Below the pieces are notes generated by a model. That model saw only the letters and a program-made list of their open reading frames with translations. It was not told where the DNA came from and made no database searches. From ZC4RG30 sp039917615 (GTDB lineage Bacteria > Pseudomonadota > Gammaproteobacteria > Steroidobacterales > Steroidobacteraceae), in contig JBDSJD010000021.1 of the NCBI GenBank assembly GCA_039917615.1, positions 1-64,000 on the forward strand: DNA of 64,000 nucleotides, read 5' to 3'. The position numbers and the translations under genes are program-made. Shown here in pieces: positions 8,984 through 17,580 of this stretch (the first letter of the stretch is position 1; each line of letters starts with the position of its first letter).

Positions 8984-10537
8984 ATGCGCATGCGCACGAC
9001 ATTGCTGCTGTGGCTGGCGGCACCCGCTCTCGCCGCTGCTGCCGCTGCCTTCGCCGCAGCCGCCCCCTCCTCCGACGCGCTGCTGAGTGCGGCACGCGAA
9101 GGCCAAACGACGGCGGTCGAGGCTGCGCTGCGTGCTGGCGCCGATGCCAACGCGGCCGAGCCCGACGGCACGCGCGCACTGCATCTGGCGGTGGAGCGCA
9201 ACGATGTGGTCGCCACGCGCGCGCTGCTGGCGCGCGGCGCCGATGTGCGCGCCGCCACCACGCTGCGCATCACGCCGCTGCTGTTGGCCTGCACCAACGG
9301 CAACGTGCAGATCGTGCAACTGCTGCTGGCTGCGAAGGCCGACCCGAACGGGCGCGACCTGGCTGGCGAAACCATGCTGATGGCCGCGGCGCGCGGCGGC
9401 AATGCCGCAGTGATCAGCGCGCTGCTGCAGGCCGGCGCCGAACGCGATGCGCGCGACGAGGAATATGCGCAAACCGCGTTGCACCTGGCCGCGCGCGCCG
9501 GCAACGTGGACGCAGCGCGCACTCTGATTCAGGCCGGCGCCGACGTGATGGCGCGCACTCGCGTCGGGCCAGAGCCGCCGTTTCGCCGCATCGGCGGCAC
9601 TCAGGGCAAGGGCGTAGAGAAGTCCCCCAGCCCCCGAGGCGCAAGACCGGCGATTCCGGGCGGCAAGACGCCGCTGCATTACGCGGCGCGCGACGGACAT
9701 CTTGAGATGGTGCGCCTGCTGCTCGACGCGGGCGCGGCCATTGATGATCGGGACCCGAACGCCATCACCCCGCTGCTGTTCGCGGCGAGCAATGATCGCA
9801 TCGCGGTCGCAAAGCTCCTGATCGAACGTGGCGCCGACATTCAGGCCATCGACTGGTATGGACGCACCCCGCTTTATTCAGCGATTGATGTGCGCAACCG
9901 CGATTCCCCTGATCCCGACGCAGGCAGCCGCACCGACACAGCCGGCAACCTGGAACTGATCCGCTTGCTTCTCGAGAAGGGTGCCAAGCCGAACACGGGC
10001 ATCCGCGAGATGCCGGTGGTGCGCTCGCATGTGTTACCGCTGGGCTCGCTGTCCTGGGTGGATTTCACCGGCGAGACGCCCTTCATCCGCGCCGCGCTGG
10101 CGGGCGACACGGTGGTGATGCGTGTGCTGCTGGAACACGGCGCCGACGCGAACCTCAAGACGACGCAGGGCACCACTGCCCTCGCCGCAGCGGCTGGCAT
10201 GAACTGGACCGTGGCGCAGACCGTAACCTGGAGTCCCGCGGCGCTGCTCGAGGCCGTGCGCATCTGCCTTGAGGCCGGCAATGATGTAAACGCCGCCAAC
10301 TCCAAGGGTTTGCGCGCCATCCATGCCGCGGCCAACCGCGGTTCGGGCGACATCATCGAGTACCTCGTGGCGCATGGCGCCGATCCGAACGCGAAGGATG
10401 GCGAAGGTCGTACGGCGATGGACTGGGCACAGGGCGTGTTCCTGGCCACACATCCACCCACCGCGCGCCCGGCCGCTATCGAGGCACTCCGGAAAATTGG
10501 TGCGGGCGCAAACGTGGCAATCGCACGGCCTCAATAG
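8984..10537 (+). CDS. Exported ankyrin-repeat protein
   Basis: 517 residues. A signal peptide (MRMRTTLLLWLAAPALAA plus an Ala-rich stretch) is followed by about ten ankyrin repeats, e.g. DGTRALHLAVERNDVVATR near 66, QTALHLAARAGNVDAAR near 164, KTPLHYAARDGHLEMVR near 225 and RAIHAAANRGSGDIIEY near 444. Between repeats 5 and 6 a low-complexity, Pro/Arg/Lys-rich linker (about residues 192-224) breaks the solenoid. It sits between two DUF1592/DUF1552 pairs on the same strand, 3 bases after the first. The likely role is a periplasmic scaffold for those partners; that is inference from position. Confidence 0.88.
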   Translation: MRMRTTLLLWLAAPALAAAAAAFAAAAPSSDALLSAAREGQTTAVEAALRAGADANAAEPDGTRALHLAVERNDVVATRALLARGADVRAATTLRITPLLLACTNGNVQIVQLLLAAKADPNGRDLAGETMLMAAARGGNAAVISALLQAGAERDARDEEYAQTALHLAARAGNVDAARTLIQAGADVMARTRVGPEPPFRRIGGTQGKGVEKSPSPRGARPAIPGGKTPLHYAARDGHLEMVRLLLDAGAAIDDRDPNAITPLLFAASNDRIAVAKLLIERGADIQAIDWYGRTPLYSAIDVRNRDSPDPDAGSRTDTAGNLELIRLLLEKGAKPNTGIREMPVVRSHVLPLGSLSWVDFTGETPFIRAALAGDTVVMRVLLEHGADANLKTTQGTTALAAAAGMNWTVAQTVTWSPAALLEAVRICLEAGNDVNAANSKGLRAIHAAANRGSGDIIEYLVAHGADPNAKDGEGRTAMDWAQGVFLATHPPTARPAAIEALRKIGAGANVAIARPQ

Positions 10538-10584
10538 ATAGTTGGACCCACCTCGGCCAACGCTCTTCCCAATCACGCTTTCGC

Positions 10585-13275
10585 ATGCCCCACCCTTCGC
10601 CTACTGCCGCCTCTTCCCGCTACTCGCGGCGTGGCGTTCGCTTCGTTGTCCCAATGCTGGCCGCGCTGTTCGCAGCCTTCGCATCGGCCGAGGAACCGAG
10701 CCTCGCGAAATTTCGCAGCGAGATTCAGCCCGTGCTCGACAAATACTGCTTCGAGTGTCACGGCAACGGCGTGGGCAGGGGCGGCGTCACGCTCGATGAG
10801 TTCGAGACTTCCGCCGCGCTGCACGATCCACAGCTGTGGCTGCGCGCGCTGAAAAACATACGCGCCGGCATCATGCCGCCCGCCAGCCAGACGCCGCTGC
10901 CAGCCTCCGATGCCGCCAAGATCATGCAGTGGATCAAGCGCGACGGTTTCGGCATCGACCCCGCGAAGCCCGATCCCGGCCGTGTCACCGTACGCCGTCT
11001 CAATCGCGTCGAATACCGCAACACGGTCCGCGATCTCACCGGCGTCGATATCGACACGCAGAAGGAATTTCCCGCCGACGATACCGGCCACGGTTTCGAC
11101 AACATCGCCGATGTTCTGACGTTGTCGCCCTTGCTGCTCGAAAAATATCTCGATGCCGCACAAAACGTGATCGCCAAGGCCGTGGTTGCGAAGCCGCGCA
11201 TCGTCGCCGAGCGGTCGATCCTCGGCCGGCAATTCGCCACAGTTCGGGTCGATACCACGCTGCCCGAAGCTGCGAAACCCGCCGCAGCACCCGCTCCTGC
11301 CAATGCGCCTCCCTCTCGCGCACTCGCGGCCGGTGCACCTCCTGCTGTCGGCCAGCCACCGCCATTACCCGGCCGCGGACCACGCCCGCCGCCGCCGGCG
11401 ACTCGTCCCGCCCCGACCGTGGAAGGCGATACCGTGGTGCTTTCTTATTACACGCCCGCCGTGGTGGCCGCGAAGCACCGCGTGGAGCAGGCCGGCAAAT
11501 ATCAGCTTGTCTTCGATCTCATCGCGCACGAAACGTTTGCGGACGATCTTTTCGATGTCAACAAGTGCAAGGTCATGGTTTCCGTCGATGGCCAGAAGCT
11601 GCTCGATCAGGAGTTCGTGCGTGAAGGCTACGGCAAGAAATTCGAATACACCTTCGAGCGCGAACTCACCGCCGGGGAGCATGAGATCTCCGTCGAGATG
11701 AAGCCGATTGGCCCGGAGACGCCGCAGTATCGCAAGCTTCGCATCCGCATCAATTCTGTCGTCGTGCGTGGCCCGATGGCAGCGAAGTTCTGGGCAAAGG
11801 CGCCGGGCTACGACAAATACTTTCTCCGCGATGTCCCCGCCGGCGCCGCCGAGCGACGCGCGTATGCCCGCGTGATTCTGGAGAAGTTCGCCAGCCGCGC
11901 GTTTCGGCGTCCGGTCGACCCGGTGACCCTCAAAAAACTCGTCGCTCTCGCCGAGAAGGTTTATTCGCAGCCCGTCAGCACCTTCGAAAGCGGCGTGATG
12001 CAATCGATGGTCGCGGTGCTCGCATCGCCCTCCTTTATATTCCGCGAAGATCGCGTGGAGCCGCTGAAGCCGGGTCAGGCGCATCCGTTGATCGACGAAT
12101 ACACCCTGGCGTCCCGGCTCTCGTATTTTTTCTGGTCTTCCATGCCGGATGAAGAGCTGCTGAAACTGGCCGCCGCCGGCCGCCTCCGCGCGAATCTACC
12201 GGCCCAGTTGACGCGTATGCTCGCCGATGCGCGCTCGCAGGAACTGGTGCGGAATTTCACCGGCCAGTGGCTCCAGGCCCGCGACATCGCCACGGTGCCG
12301 ATCACGACGGAAGACGTTTTTCTCCGCGACCATCCGGACGCCGCGTATGAGGAAGCCCGGGAGATCGTCCGCCGCATCCTGCCCATCCCACGCGAACAGC
12401 GCACCGCAGAGGATGCCGCTGCTTTCCCGGCGGCATTCGCGATCGCCAACGAGTTCAACCGCCGCCCAAAGCCGCAGCTGACCGACGCGCTGCGCCGCGC
12501 CATGCAGCAGGAAACCGAGATGACCTTCGGGCACATCCTCAAGGAAGATCGCAGCTTCCTCGAGCTGCTCGAAAGCGATTACACGTTTCTCAACGAAGTC
12601 CTCGCGAAACACTACGGCATCGCTGAGGTCACCGGCCCGGAAATGCGCAAAGTCACACTTGCGCCCGACAGCCCTCGCGGTGGCGTACTCACCCAGGGCA
12701 CGGTTCTCGCCGTGACTTCAAATCCTACGCGCACCTCGCCGGTGAAACGCGGGGTGCTCATCCTCGGAGCCATTCTCGGCACGCCTCCGGCGCCACCGCC
12801 GCCGAACATCCCCGCGCTTGAGGACGCCGCCACCGCCGCCGAATTGCGCACCATGAGCCTGCGCGACACGCTCGCCCTTCACGCCAAAAACCCCGTCTGC
12901 CACTCCTGCCACAGCCGGATGGATCCGCTCGGACTTGCGCTGGAAAACTTCAACGCCATGGGCGCTTGGCGCACCACCGACTCCGGCCAGCCAGTGCAGC
13001 CCGCGGGCAAACTGATCACCGGCGAATCGTTCACCAACGTCCGCGAGTTCAAACACATCCTCGCGACATCGCGCCGTCAGGATTTCTATTACGCTTTGAG
13101 CGAAAAGCTCCTCACTTACGCCCTCGGCCGAGGCGTCGAATACTACGATACGCCGACGCTGGATGAACTCGTGGCGCAGCTCGAAGCCTCCGGTGGCCGC
13201 CCTTCGGCGCTCTTGCATGCTATCGTGAACTCGGCACCTTTCCAGCAACGCCGCCTGGCACCCGCCTCACCATGA
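10585..13275 (+). CDS. DUF1592-family cytochrome-like exported protein (copy 2)
   Basis: 896 residues, the same domain series as the gene at 5313: export segment, N-terminal CFECHGN (Cys55, Cys58, His59), DUF1587 (RRLNRVEYRNTVRDLTG near 136), the DUF1592/1588/1585 block, and C-terminal CHSCHSRMDP (Cys772, Cys775, His776). It differs by about 110 residues, mainly a Pro/Ala-rich insertion at about 228-280, followed by a carbohydrate-binding-like beta region. Leu is written with CTC far more often than in copy 1, suggesting a different origin. The stop overlaps the next ATG by 4 bases. Heme binding is predicted from motifs; the function is unknown. Confidence 0.9.
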   Translation: MPHPSPTAASSRYSRRGVRFVVPMLAALFAAFASAEEPSLAKFRSEIQPVLDKYCFECHGNGVGRGGVTLDEFETSAALHDPQLWLRALKNIRAGIMPPASQTPLPASDAAKIMQWIKRDGFGIDPAKPDPGRVTVRRLNRVEYRNTVRDLTGVDIDTQKEFPADDTGHGFDNIADVLTLSPLLLEKYLDAAQNVIAKAVVAKPRIVAERSILGRQFATVRVDTTLPEAAKPAAAPAPANAPPSRALAAGAPPAVGQPPPLPGRGPRPPPPATRPAPTVEGDTVVLSYYTPAVVAAKHRVEQAGKYQLVFDLIAHETFADDLFDVNKCKVMVSVDGQKLLDQEFVREGYGKKFEYTFERELTAGEHEISVEMKPIGPETPQYRKLRIRINSVVVRGPMAAKFWAKAPGYDKYFLRDVPAGAAERRAYARVILEKFASRAFRRPVDPVTLKKLVALAEKVYSQPVSTFESGVMQSMVAVLASPSFIFREDRVEPLKPGQAHPLIDEYTLASRLSYFFWSSMPDEELLKLAAAGRLRANLPAQLTRMLADARSQELVRNFTGQWLQARDIATVPITTEDVFLRDHPDAAYEEAREIVRRILPIPREQRTAEDAAAFPAAFAIANEFNRRPKPQLTDALRRAMQQETEMTFGHILKEDRSFLELLESDYTFLNEVLAKHYGIAEVTGPEMRKVTLAPDSPRGGVLTQGTVLAVTSNPTRTSPVKRGVLILGAILGTPPAPPPPNIPALEDAATAAELRTMSLRDTLALHAKNPVCHSCHSRMDPLGLALENFNAMGAWRTTDSGQPVQPAGKLITGESFTNVREFKHILATSRRQDFYYALSEKLLTYALGRGVEYYDTPTLDELVAQLEASGGRPSALLHAIVNSAPFQQRRLAPASP

Positions 13276-14678
13276 AGACAGCCACCGACAACGCCTTGTC
13301 CGCCTACCTCGCGGCGACGAACCGCCGGCACTTCCTGAAGGGCGTTGGCGCCTGCGTCGCACTGCCCGCGTTCAGCTCGCTGCTGCCGAGCCGTCTGCAC
13401 GCCGCCACCGCCGCCGCCGCCGGGCTGGCCACGACTGCAACGGGCGCGCCGCTGCGCACGGCCTTCCTCTTCATTCCCAATGGCACCATTCCCTCGCGCT
13501 GGTGGCCGGAGGGCGGGCTCACCGATTTCAAGTTCAACCCCACGCTCGTTCCCCTCGAACCGCTGCGCAAACACGTGCAGGTGCTCGGTGGGCTCGACCA
13601 TGCCAACGCCGAAGGCGGCCCCGATGGCGGCGGGGACCACGCGCGCGGCACCAGCGTCTTCCTCACCGGCGTGCGCCTCAACAAAAGCGAGACCGATATT
13701 CGCGCCGGCATTTCGATCGATCAGCTCATCGCCTCGCAGATCGGCCACCTCACCCGTTTCCCTTCGCTGGAGCTGACCTGCGACTTGAACCGCAAATCCT
13801 CGGGCTGCGACTCCAACTATTCCTGCGCCTATCAATTCAACGTCTCGTGGAAATCCCCCACGACGCCGATGAGCCCGGAAAATAACCCCCGCGCCGTTTT
13901 CGAGCGCCTCTTCGGCATGGGCGAACACGGCGAACGTTCCCAACAGGCCCAAAGCCGCCTGGTCGCGCGCCGCTCCGTACTCGATTTCGTGATGGACGAC
14001 GCCAGGCGAATGCAGAACCGCCTGGGCACCACCGACCGCGAGAAACTCGATCAATATCTCAATGGCATCCGCGACGTCGAAGCCCGCATCCAGCGCGCTG
14101 AGCAATTCGGCCCCGGCCTCGATCCCTTGCAACCCACTCCGGCGGGCATTCCCCAGAGTCATGCCGAATACGTGGACCTCATGTATGACATGCTGGTGCT
14201 CGCCTTCCAGACGGACTCGACCCGGGTCGCGACGATGATGCTCGGCCACGATGGCGACAATCGCTCTTTCAGCCACATGGGCATCCCTGAAGGCCACCAC
14301 GATCTTTCGCATCACCAGCACAATCCCGAGCGCATCGAGAAGGTCGCGCAGATTGATCGCTGGTATGCGGAGCGTTTGGCTGGCTTCCTCCGTCGGCTCG
14401 ACGCCACACCGGATGTCGATGGCAAGTCGCTCCTGCACAACTCGCGCATCCTCTATGGTGCCGGCAATGCCGACGCCAACAGTCACACGCACGTCAATCT
14501 CCCGCTCATCCTTGCGGGCGGCGGTGGTGGCCTGCTAACGCCTGGCCGCTATGTGAAGCACGGCGATGCGAACGCCGGCAAGCCCCTGTCGAATCTTTTC
14601 CTTACCCTCGCCGATCAGGCAGGCGTGAAGAACCTTGCGCGCTTCGGCGATTCGACGGGGATGCTCGCCAACGTGTAA
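13272..14678 (+). CDS. DUF1552 protein (copy 2)
   Basis: 468 residues, overlapping the DUF1592 gene by ATGA, so translation is coupled. The N-terminus has NRRHFLKGVGACVALPAFSS, a Tat-like signal with RR. Conserved DUF1552 elements follow: FLFIPNGTIPSRWWPEG near 64, DHARGTSVFLTGVR near 119, SNYSCAYQFNVSWKSP near 178, and a C-terminal HTHVNLPLILAGGGGG. It parallels the protein at 7673 in length and order of blocks but is clearly diverged. It ends the six-gene run; the sigma factor starts about 115 bases later. Confidence 0.9.
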   Translation: MKTATDNALSAYLAATNRRHFLKGVGACVALPAFSSLLPSRLHAATAAAAGLATTATGAPLRTAFLFIPNGTIPSRWWPEGGLTDFKFNPTLVPLEPLRKHVQVLGGLDHANAEGGPDGGGDHARGTSVFLTGVRLNKSETDIRAGISIDQLIASQIGHLTRFPSLELTCDLNRKSSGCDSNYSCAYQFNVSWKSPTTPMSPENNPRAVFERLFGMGEHGERSQQAQSRLVARRSVLDFVMDDARRMQNRLGTTDREKLDQYLNGIRDVEARIQRAEQFGPGLDPLQPTPAGIPQSHAEYVDLMYDMLVLAFQTDSTRVATMMLGHDGDNRSFSHMGIPEGHHDLSHHQHNPERIEKVAQIDRWYAERLAGFLRRLDATPDVDGKSLLHNSRILYGAGNADANSHTHVNLPLILAGGGGGLLTPGRYVKHGDANAGKPLSNLFLTLADQAGVKNLARFGDSTGMLANV

Positions 14679-14737
14679 GCGCGGCCCGGCGCTTTGGTCC
14701 GTTGAGGTCAGCGCCATGGCGCACCAGGCCGCAGGCT

Positions 14738-14770
14738 GCAACTTTCGTCCCGCTGCCGGGTATGGCAGAC
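14738..14770 (+). promoter_or_regulatory. Possible ECF-type promoter before the sigma factor gene
   Basis: GCAACTTT at 14738-14745 resembles the AAC-containing -35 element of ECF sigma factors, with a possible -10 region about 15-16 bases on (TATGGCAGAC). It lies about 50 bases upstream of the sigma gene, consistent with autoregulation. It is a pattern match only. Confidence 0.25.
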
Positions 14771-14792
14771 AAGGCGGCAGGGCTCTGTGTAG

Positions 14793-15359
14793 ATGCAAGT
14801 TCAGGGGACCAAGCAAGCAACTGATTTTGCAAGCTTTATGCGTGAGTACCAAGACATGGTGTTTTCCACGGCGGCGCGGCTGCTCGGTGATGACGCACAG
14901 GCCGAAGACATCTCCCAGAACGTGTTCCTAAAGGCTTACGAGCGCTTTGACGAGTTGCGGGACAATCCCACCACACCGGGTTGGCTGAAGACGGTGGCAA
15001 CCAACATGTCCCTGAATCACCTTACCCGCTATCGCAAACGCTGGAGCTTCTTCGGCGACTTGCGCCGCAGTGAAGAGAAGGACTCCGACGAGGCGCCATC
15101 GGAACCCGAGTTCGCGGCACCGGACACGCTGCTGCATGAGATCGAGGCCGAGGAACAGCACGAACTGGTGGAGGCCGTGCTGCGACGCCTGCCAGACCAT
15201 CAGCGTGTGCCACTGGTGCTGTTTCATTTCGGCGACGTGCCCTATGCCGACATCGCTGCACAACTGAAGGTATCACTGGCAAAGATCAAGGCAGACATTC
15301 ATCGCGGCCGCCTGGCATTGCTGAAGAGTCTTACGGAGGCGGGCAACGATTGTGCATAA
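14793..15359 (+). CDS. ECF-type RNA polymerase sigma factor
   Basis: 188 residues. Region 2 covers about residues 10-55 (REYQDMVFSTAARLLGD, DISQNVFLKAYERF), with the core-binding and -10 recognition helices. An acidic linker (EEKDSDEAPSEPEF) follows. Region 4 covers about 130-180 (LRRLPDHQRVPLVLFHFGD, then the helix-turn-helix YADIAAQLKVSLAKIKADIHRGR). It redirects RNA polymerase to a small regulon. It overlaps by 8 bases a small membrane protein gene in the position usually held by an anti-sigma factor. Confidence 0.92.
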   Translation: MQVQGTKQATDFASFMREYQDMVFSTAARLLGDDAQAEDISQNVFLKAYERFDELRDNPTTPGWLKTVATNMSLNHLTRYRKRWSFFGDLRRSEEKDSDEAPSEPEFAAPDTLLHEIEAEEQHELVEAVLRRLPDHQRVPLVLFHFGDVPYADIAAQLKVSLAKIKADIHRGRLALLKSLTEAGNDCA

Positions 15360-15840
15360 CGAACACGACAATCTGAAAGCTGCTGAACTTCTCGTTGCGC
15401 AGCGCCTGCGCAACGTGCCGCTACGGCGTGCACCCGCATCGCTGCAAGCGAATGTCATGGCGGCAATTGCGGCCGGCACGCTGCAGCCGGGCAAGGTCGG
15501 CCATCCGGCGCCCTGGTATAGGGGCGACTTTCGTCGATGGCCGTCGCAAGTACAAATTCTGTTCGCACTGGGATGTGTGGCACTGGCCTGGTTGCTGACG
15601 CAGCCGCTGACGGGAGTCACCAACGCGGCACCCGCGCTGCTGGCTGGCGACGAGCTGCGGTCATCCTGGTCGGTGATGCAAGCCGTGGCCACGGTCATTG
15701 CGTCCCTGGCTGACTCATTGCCCGCGCTATTGCGGGCAATGCCCACGACTCTGCTGATGATAGTCGCCAGCATGGCTGTCACAGCGTATTCGCTCCTGGT
15801 CGGTGCCAGCGCCCTTGTCTACCGCTCGATTCGCAGGTAA
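15352..15840 (+). CDS. Small inner-membrane protein, candidate anti-sigma factor
   Basis: 162 residues from a GTG at 15352, with GGAGG about 12 bases upstream inside the sigma gene. A soluble N-terminus (NEHDNLKAAELLVAQRLRNVPLRRAPASL) is followed by two membrane segments at about 66-87 and 132-155. No zinc-binding anti-sigma HxxxCxxC motif is present, so it is not a classic ZAS protein. Its position and the cytosolic N-domain/TM layout make a sigma-regulating role plausible, but this is inferred only from context. Confidence 0.7.
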   Translation: MHNEHDNLKAAELLVAQRLRNVPLRRAPASLQANVMAAIAAGTLQPGKVGHPAPWYRGDFRRWPSQVQILFALGCVALAWLLTQPLTGVTNAAPALLAGDELRSSWSVMQAVATVIASLADSLPALLRAMPTTLLMIVASMAVTAYSLLVGASALVYRSIRR

Positions 15841-15844
15841 TTTC

Positions 15845-17506
15845 ATGAACACTCCATTTCGACACTGGCTTGCGTCAACTGCCGCTGCGCTGATCCTGAG
15901 CAGCGCAGCCCTCAGCACAGATGTGTATTCAGCGGAGGCCGTTGCTGCAGCGGAAGCCGTTGCTCCAGCGGAGGCGACTGACCCCTTCTCATCCGATGAG
16001 TATCGCCGGCCCCGTTCCAGGAACGGCATTGTTGCCTTTTCCAACGACGCAGTTCTGAAGAGCGGCGAGACCGCCGATGAAGTGGTCGCCATCTTTGGCA
16101 ACGCCAGCAGCGATGGCACTGTGCAGCGCGAACTCGTGGCAATTCTTGGTGATGCAAGAGTCACGGGGCCTGTCGGTCGTGAAGTAGTTGCGGTGTTTGG
16201 CAATGTTTACATCAACAGCACCGTAGATCGGGAAGTCGTCGCAGTCATGGGCAACGTCGAACTCGGGCCGGAAGCGCGGATCGGCAGGGATGTTGTAGCC
16301 GTAGGTGGCACGCTCAAGCGCGACCCGGCCGCAATCATCAATGGTTCAACGCAGATCATTTCCCTGGGGCCGTTCGACACGCTGGAGGGCTTCAAGATCT
16401 GGCTCAGGCGTTGTGCGTTGCTTGGCCGACCGCTAGCACTGGACGCCGGACTGGGCTGGGCCTGGGGAATAGCCGCTGGCTTTCTGGCTCTCTATTTACT
16501 GCTTGGCTTTGCGGCACCGGCCGCCATACAGCAATGTGTGACGACTCTGGAGCAGAGACCGGGCAGATCCCTGCTCGCAGCATTGATCGCAGTGCCTGTG
16601 GTACCGATGCTTTCCCTGTTGTTGGTCATGACCATCGTCGGAATCGTCGCAATTCCATTTATTGGTGTGGCCCTGCTCTGCGCGAGTGTGTTTGGAAAAG
16701 CCGTGATGCTGGCCTGGATCGGTCGGCGCATCACCAAGCCGATCGCAGCCATGTCTCACGCAGACGCAGCCACTGAGGACGGTCCATCAATTTCTCAAAG
16801 CGACTCCTGGTCAGTGCCGCTCGCAGTATTGATCGGCGGCGCCATCGTTACCGTCCTGTACCTGGTACCCGTACTGGGTTTCGTGGTGTACAAGCTGCTA
16901 GGCTTCGTCGGCCTCGGCGCAGTGCTGTACACATTGCTGGCATCCTGGCAATCATCACGTGCCAGCAAGATCGGCACCAGTGGCACTGCTGTCGATACGA
17001 ACGCCCCTGGCGCAACTGCGCAAGGCATGGCGATGCCGATTGATGCAACCGGCGATGCCACCGCGACACCGGCGGCATCCGTCGCGAGCCAGCCCATCGC
17101 TCATGCTGGCATGCCCCGCGCGGGGTTCTTGTTGCGCATGGCGGCATTGGCCCTGGATCTCGTGCTGGTGCTGGTGCTCACACACCTTGTCACCAGCCCG
17201 TTTGGCGTCGGGACTCCTTGGATGAGCACACTGCTACTCTGGACTGCTGTTTATGGTGCACTCATGTGGAGGCTAAAGGGCACCACCATTGGCGGCAGCA
17301 TCTGCGGCCTACAACTGGTGAGACAGGATGGCAGGGCGATCGACTGGGGCACGGCCATCATGCGTGCACTTGGCTGCTTCCTGTCACTGATTGTGGGGGG
17401 CCTGGGCTTTATCTGGATTGCGTTCGACAAGGATCAGCAGGCTTGGCACGACAAGGTTGCCGGTACGGTGGTGGTGCGTGCCCCAAAAGGCGTGCCGATT
17501 ATGTGA
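15845..17506 (+). CDS. Bactofilin-like repeat protein fused to membrane and RDD domains
   Basis: 553 residues. The signal-like N-terminus (to about residue 30) leads into about five short repeats between 78 and 160, each built on E/D-V-V-A-x-x-G-x (DEVVAIFGN, RELVAILGD, REVVAVFGN, REVVAVMGN, RDVVAVGGT), as in polymer-forming beta-helices. Hydrophobic segments at about 203-222, 243-290, 325-345 and 348-367 form a membrane unit. A polar linker (370-420) precedes an RDD domain (about 425-545: RAGFLLRMAALALD, TIGGSICGLQL, FDKDQQAWHDKVAGT). The start at 15845 opens the signal peptide. It is probably co-transcribed with the sigma factor; function unknown. Confidence 0.85.
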   Translation: MNTPFRHWLASTAAALILSSAALSTDVYSAEAVAAAEAVAPAEATDPFSSDEYRRPRSRNGIVAFSNDAVLKSGETADEVVAIFGNASSDGTVQRELVAILGDARVTGPVGREVVAVFGNVYINSTVDREVVAVMGNVELGPEARIGRDVVAVGGTLKRDPAAIINGSTQIISLGPFDTLEGFKIWLRRCALLGRPLALDAGLGWAWGIAAGFLALYLLLGFAAPAAIQQCVTTLEQRPGRSLLAALIAVPVVPMLSLLLVMTIVGIVAIPFIGVALLCASVFGKAVMLAWIGRRITKPIAAMSHADAATEDGPSISQSDSWSVPLAVLIGGAIVTVLYLVPVLGFVVYKLLGFVGLGAVLYTLLASWQSSRASKIGTSGTAVDTNAPGATAQGMAMPIDATGDATATPAASVASQPIAHAGMPRAGFLLRMAALALDLVLVLVLTHLVTSPFGVGTPWMSTLLLWTAVYGALMWRLKGTTIGGSICGLQLVRQDGRAIDWGTAIMRALGCFLSLIVGGLGFIWIAFDKDQQAWHDKVAGTVVVRAPKGVPIM

Positions 17507-17580
17507 GCACCCGTTCTGGCCGCCCCATCGTGTAAGGTACGCGCTATTGAAGCGGCACCTGCGGCCGCAGGAGTCGCGCC

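Noticed and set aside
13143..14492. A 449-codon minus-strand frame opposite the second DUF1552 gene
   Set aside because: Antisense shadow; the plus strand has the Tat signal and DUF1552 blocks and is coupled to its partner.
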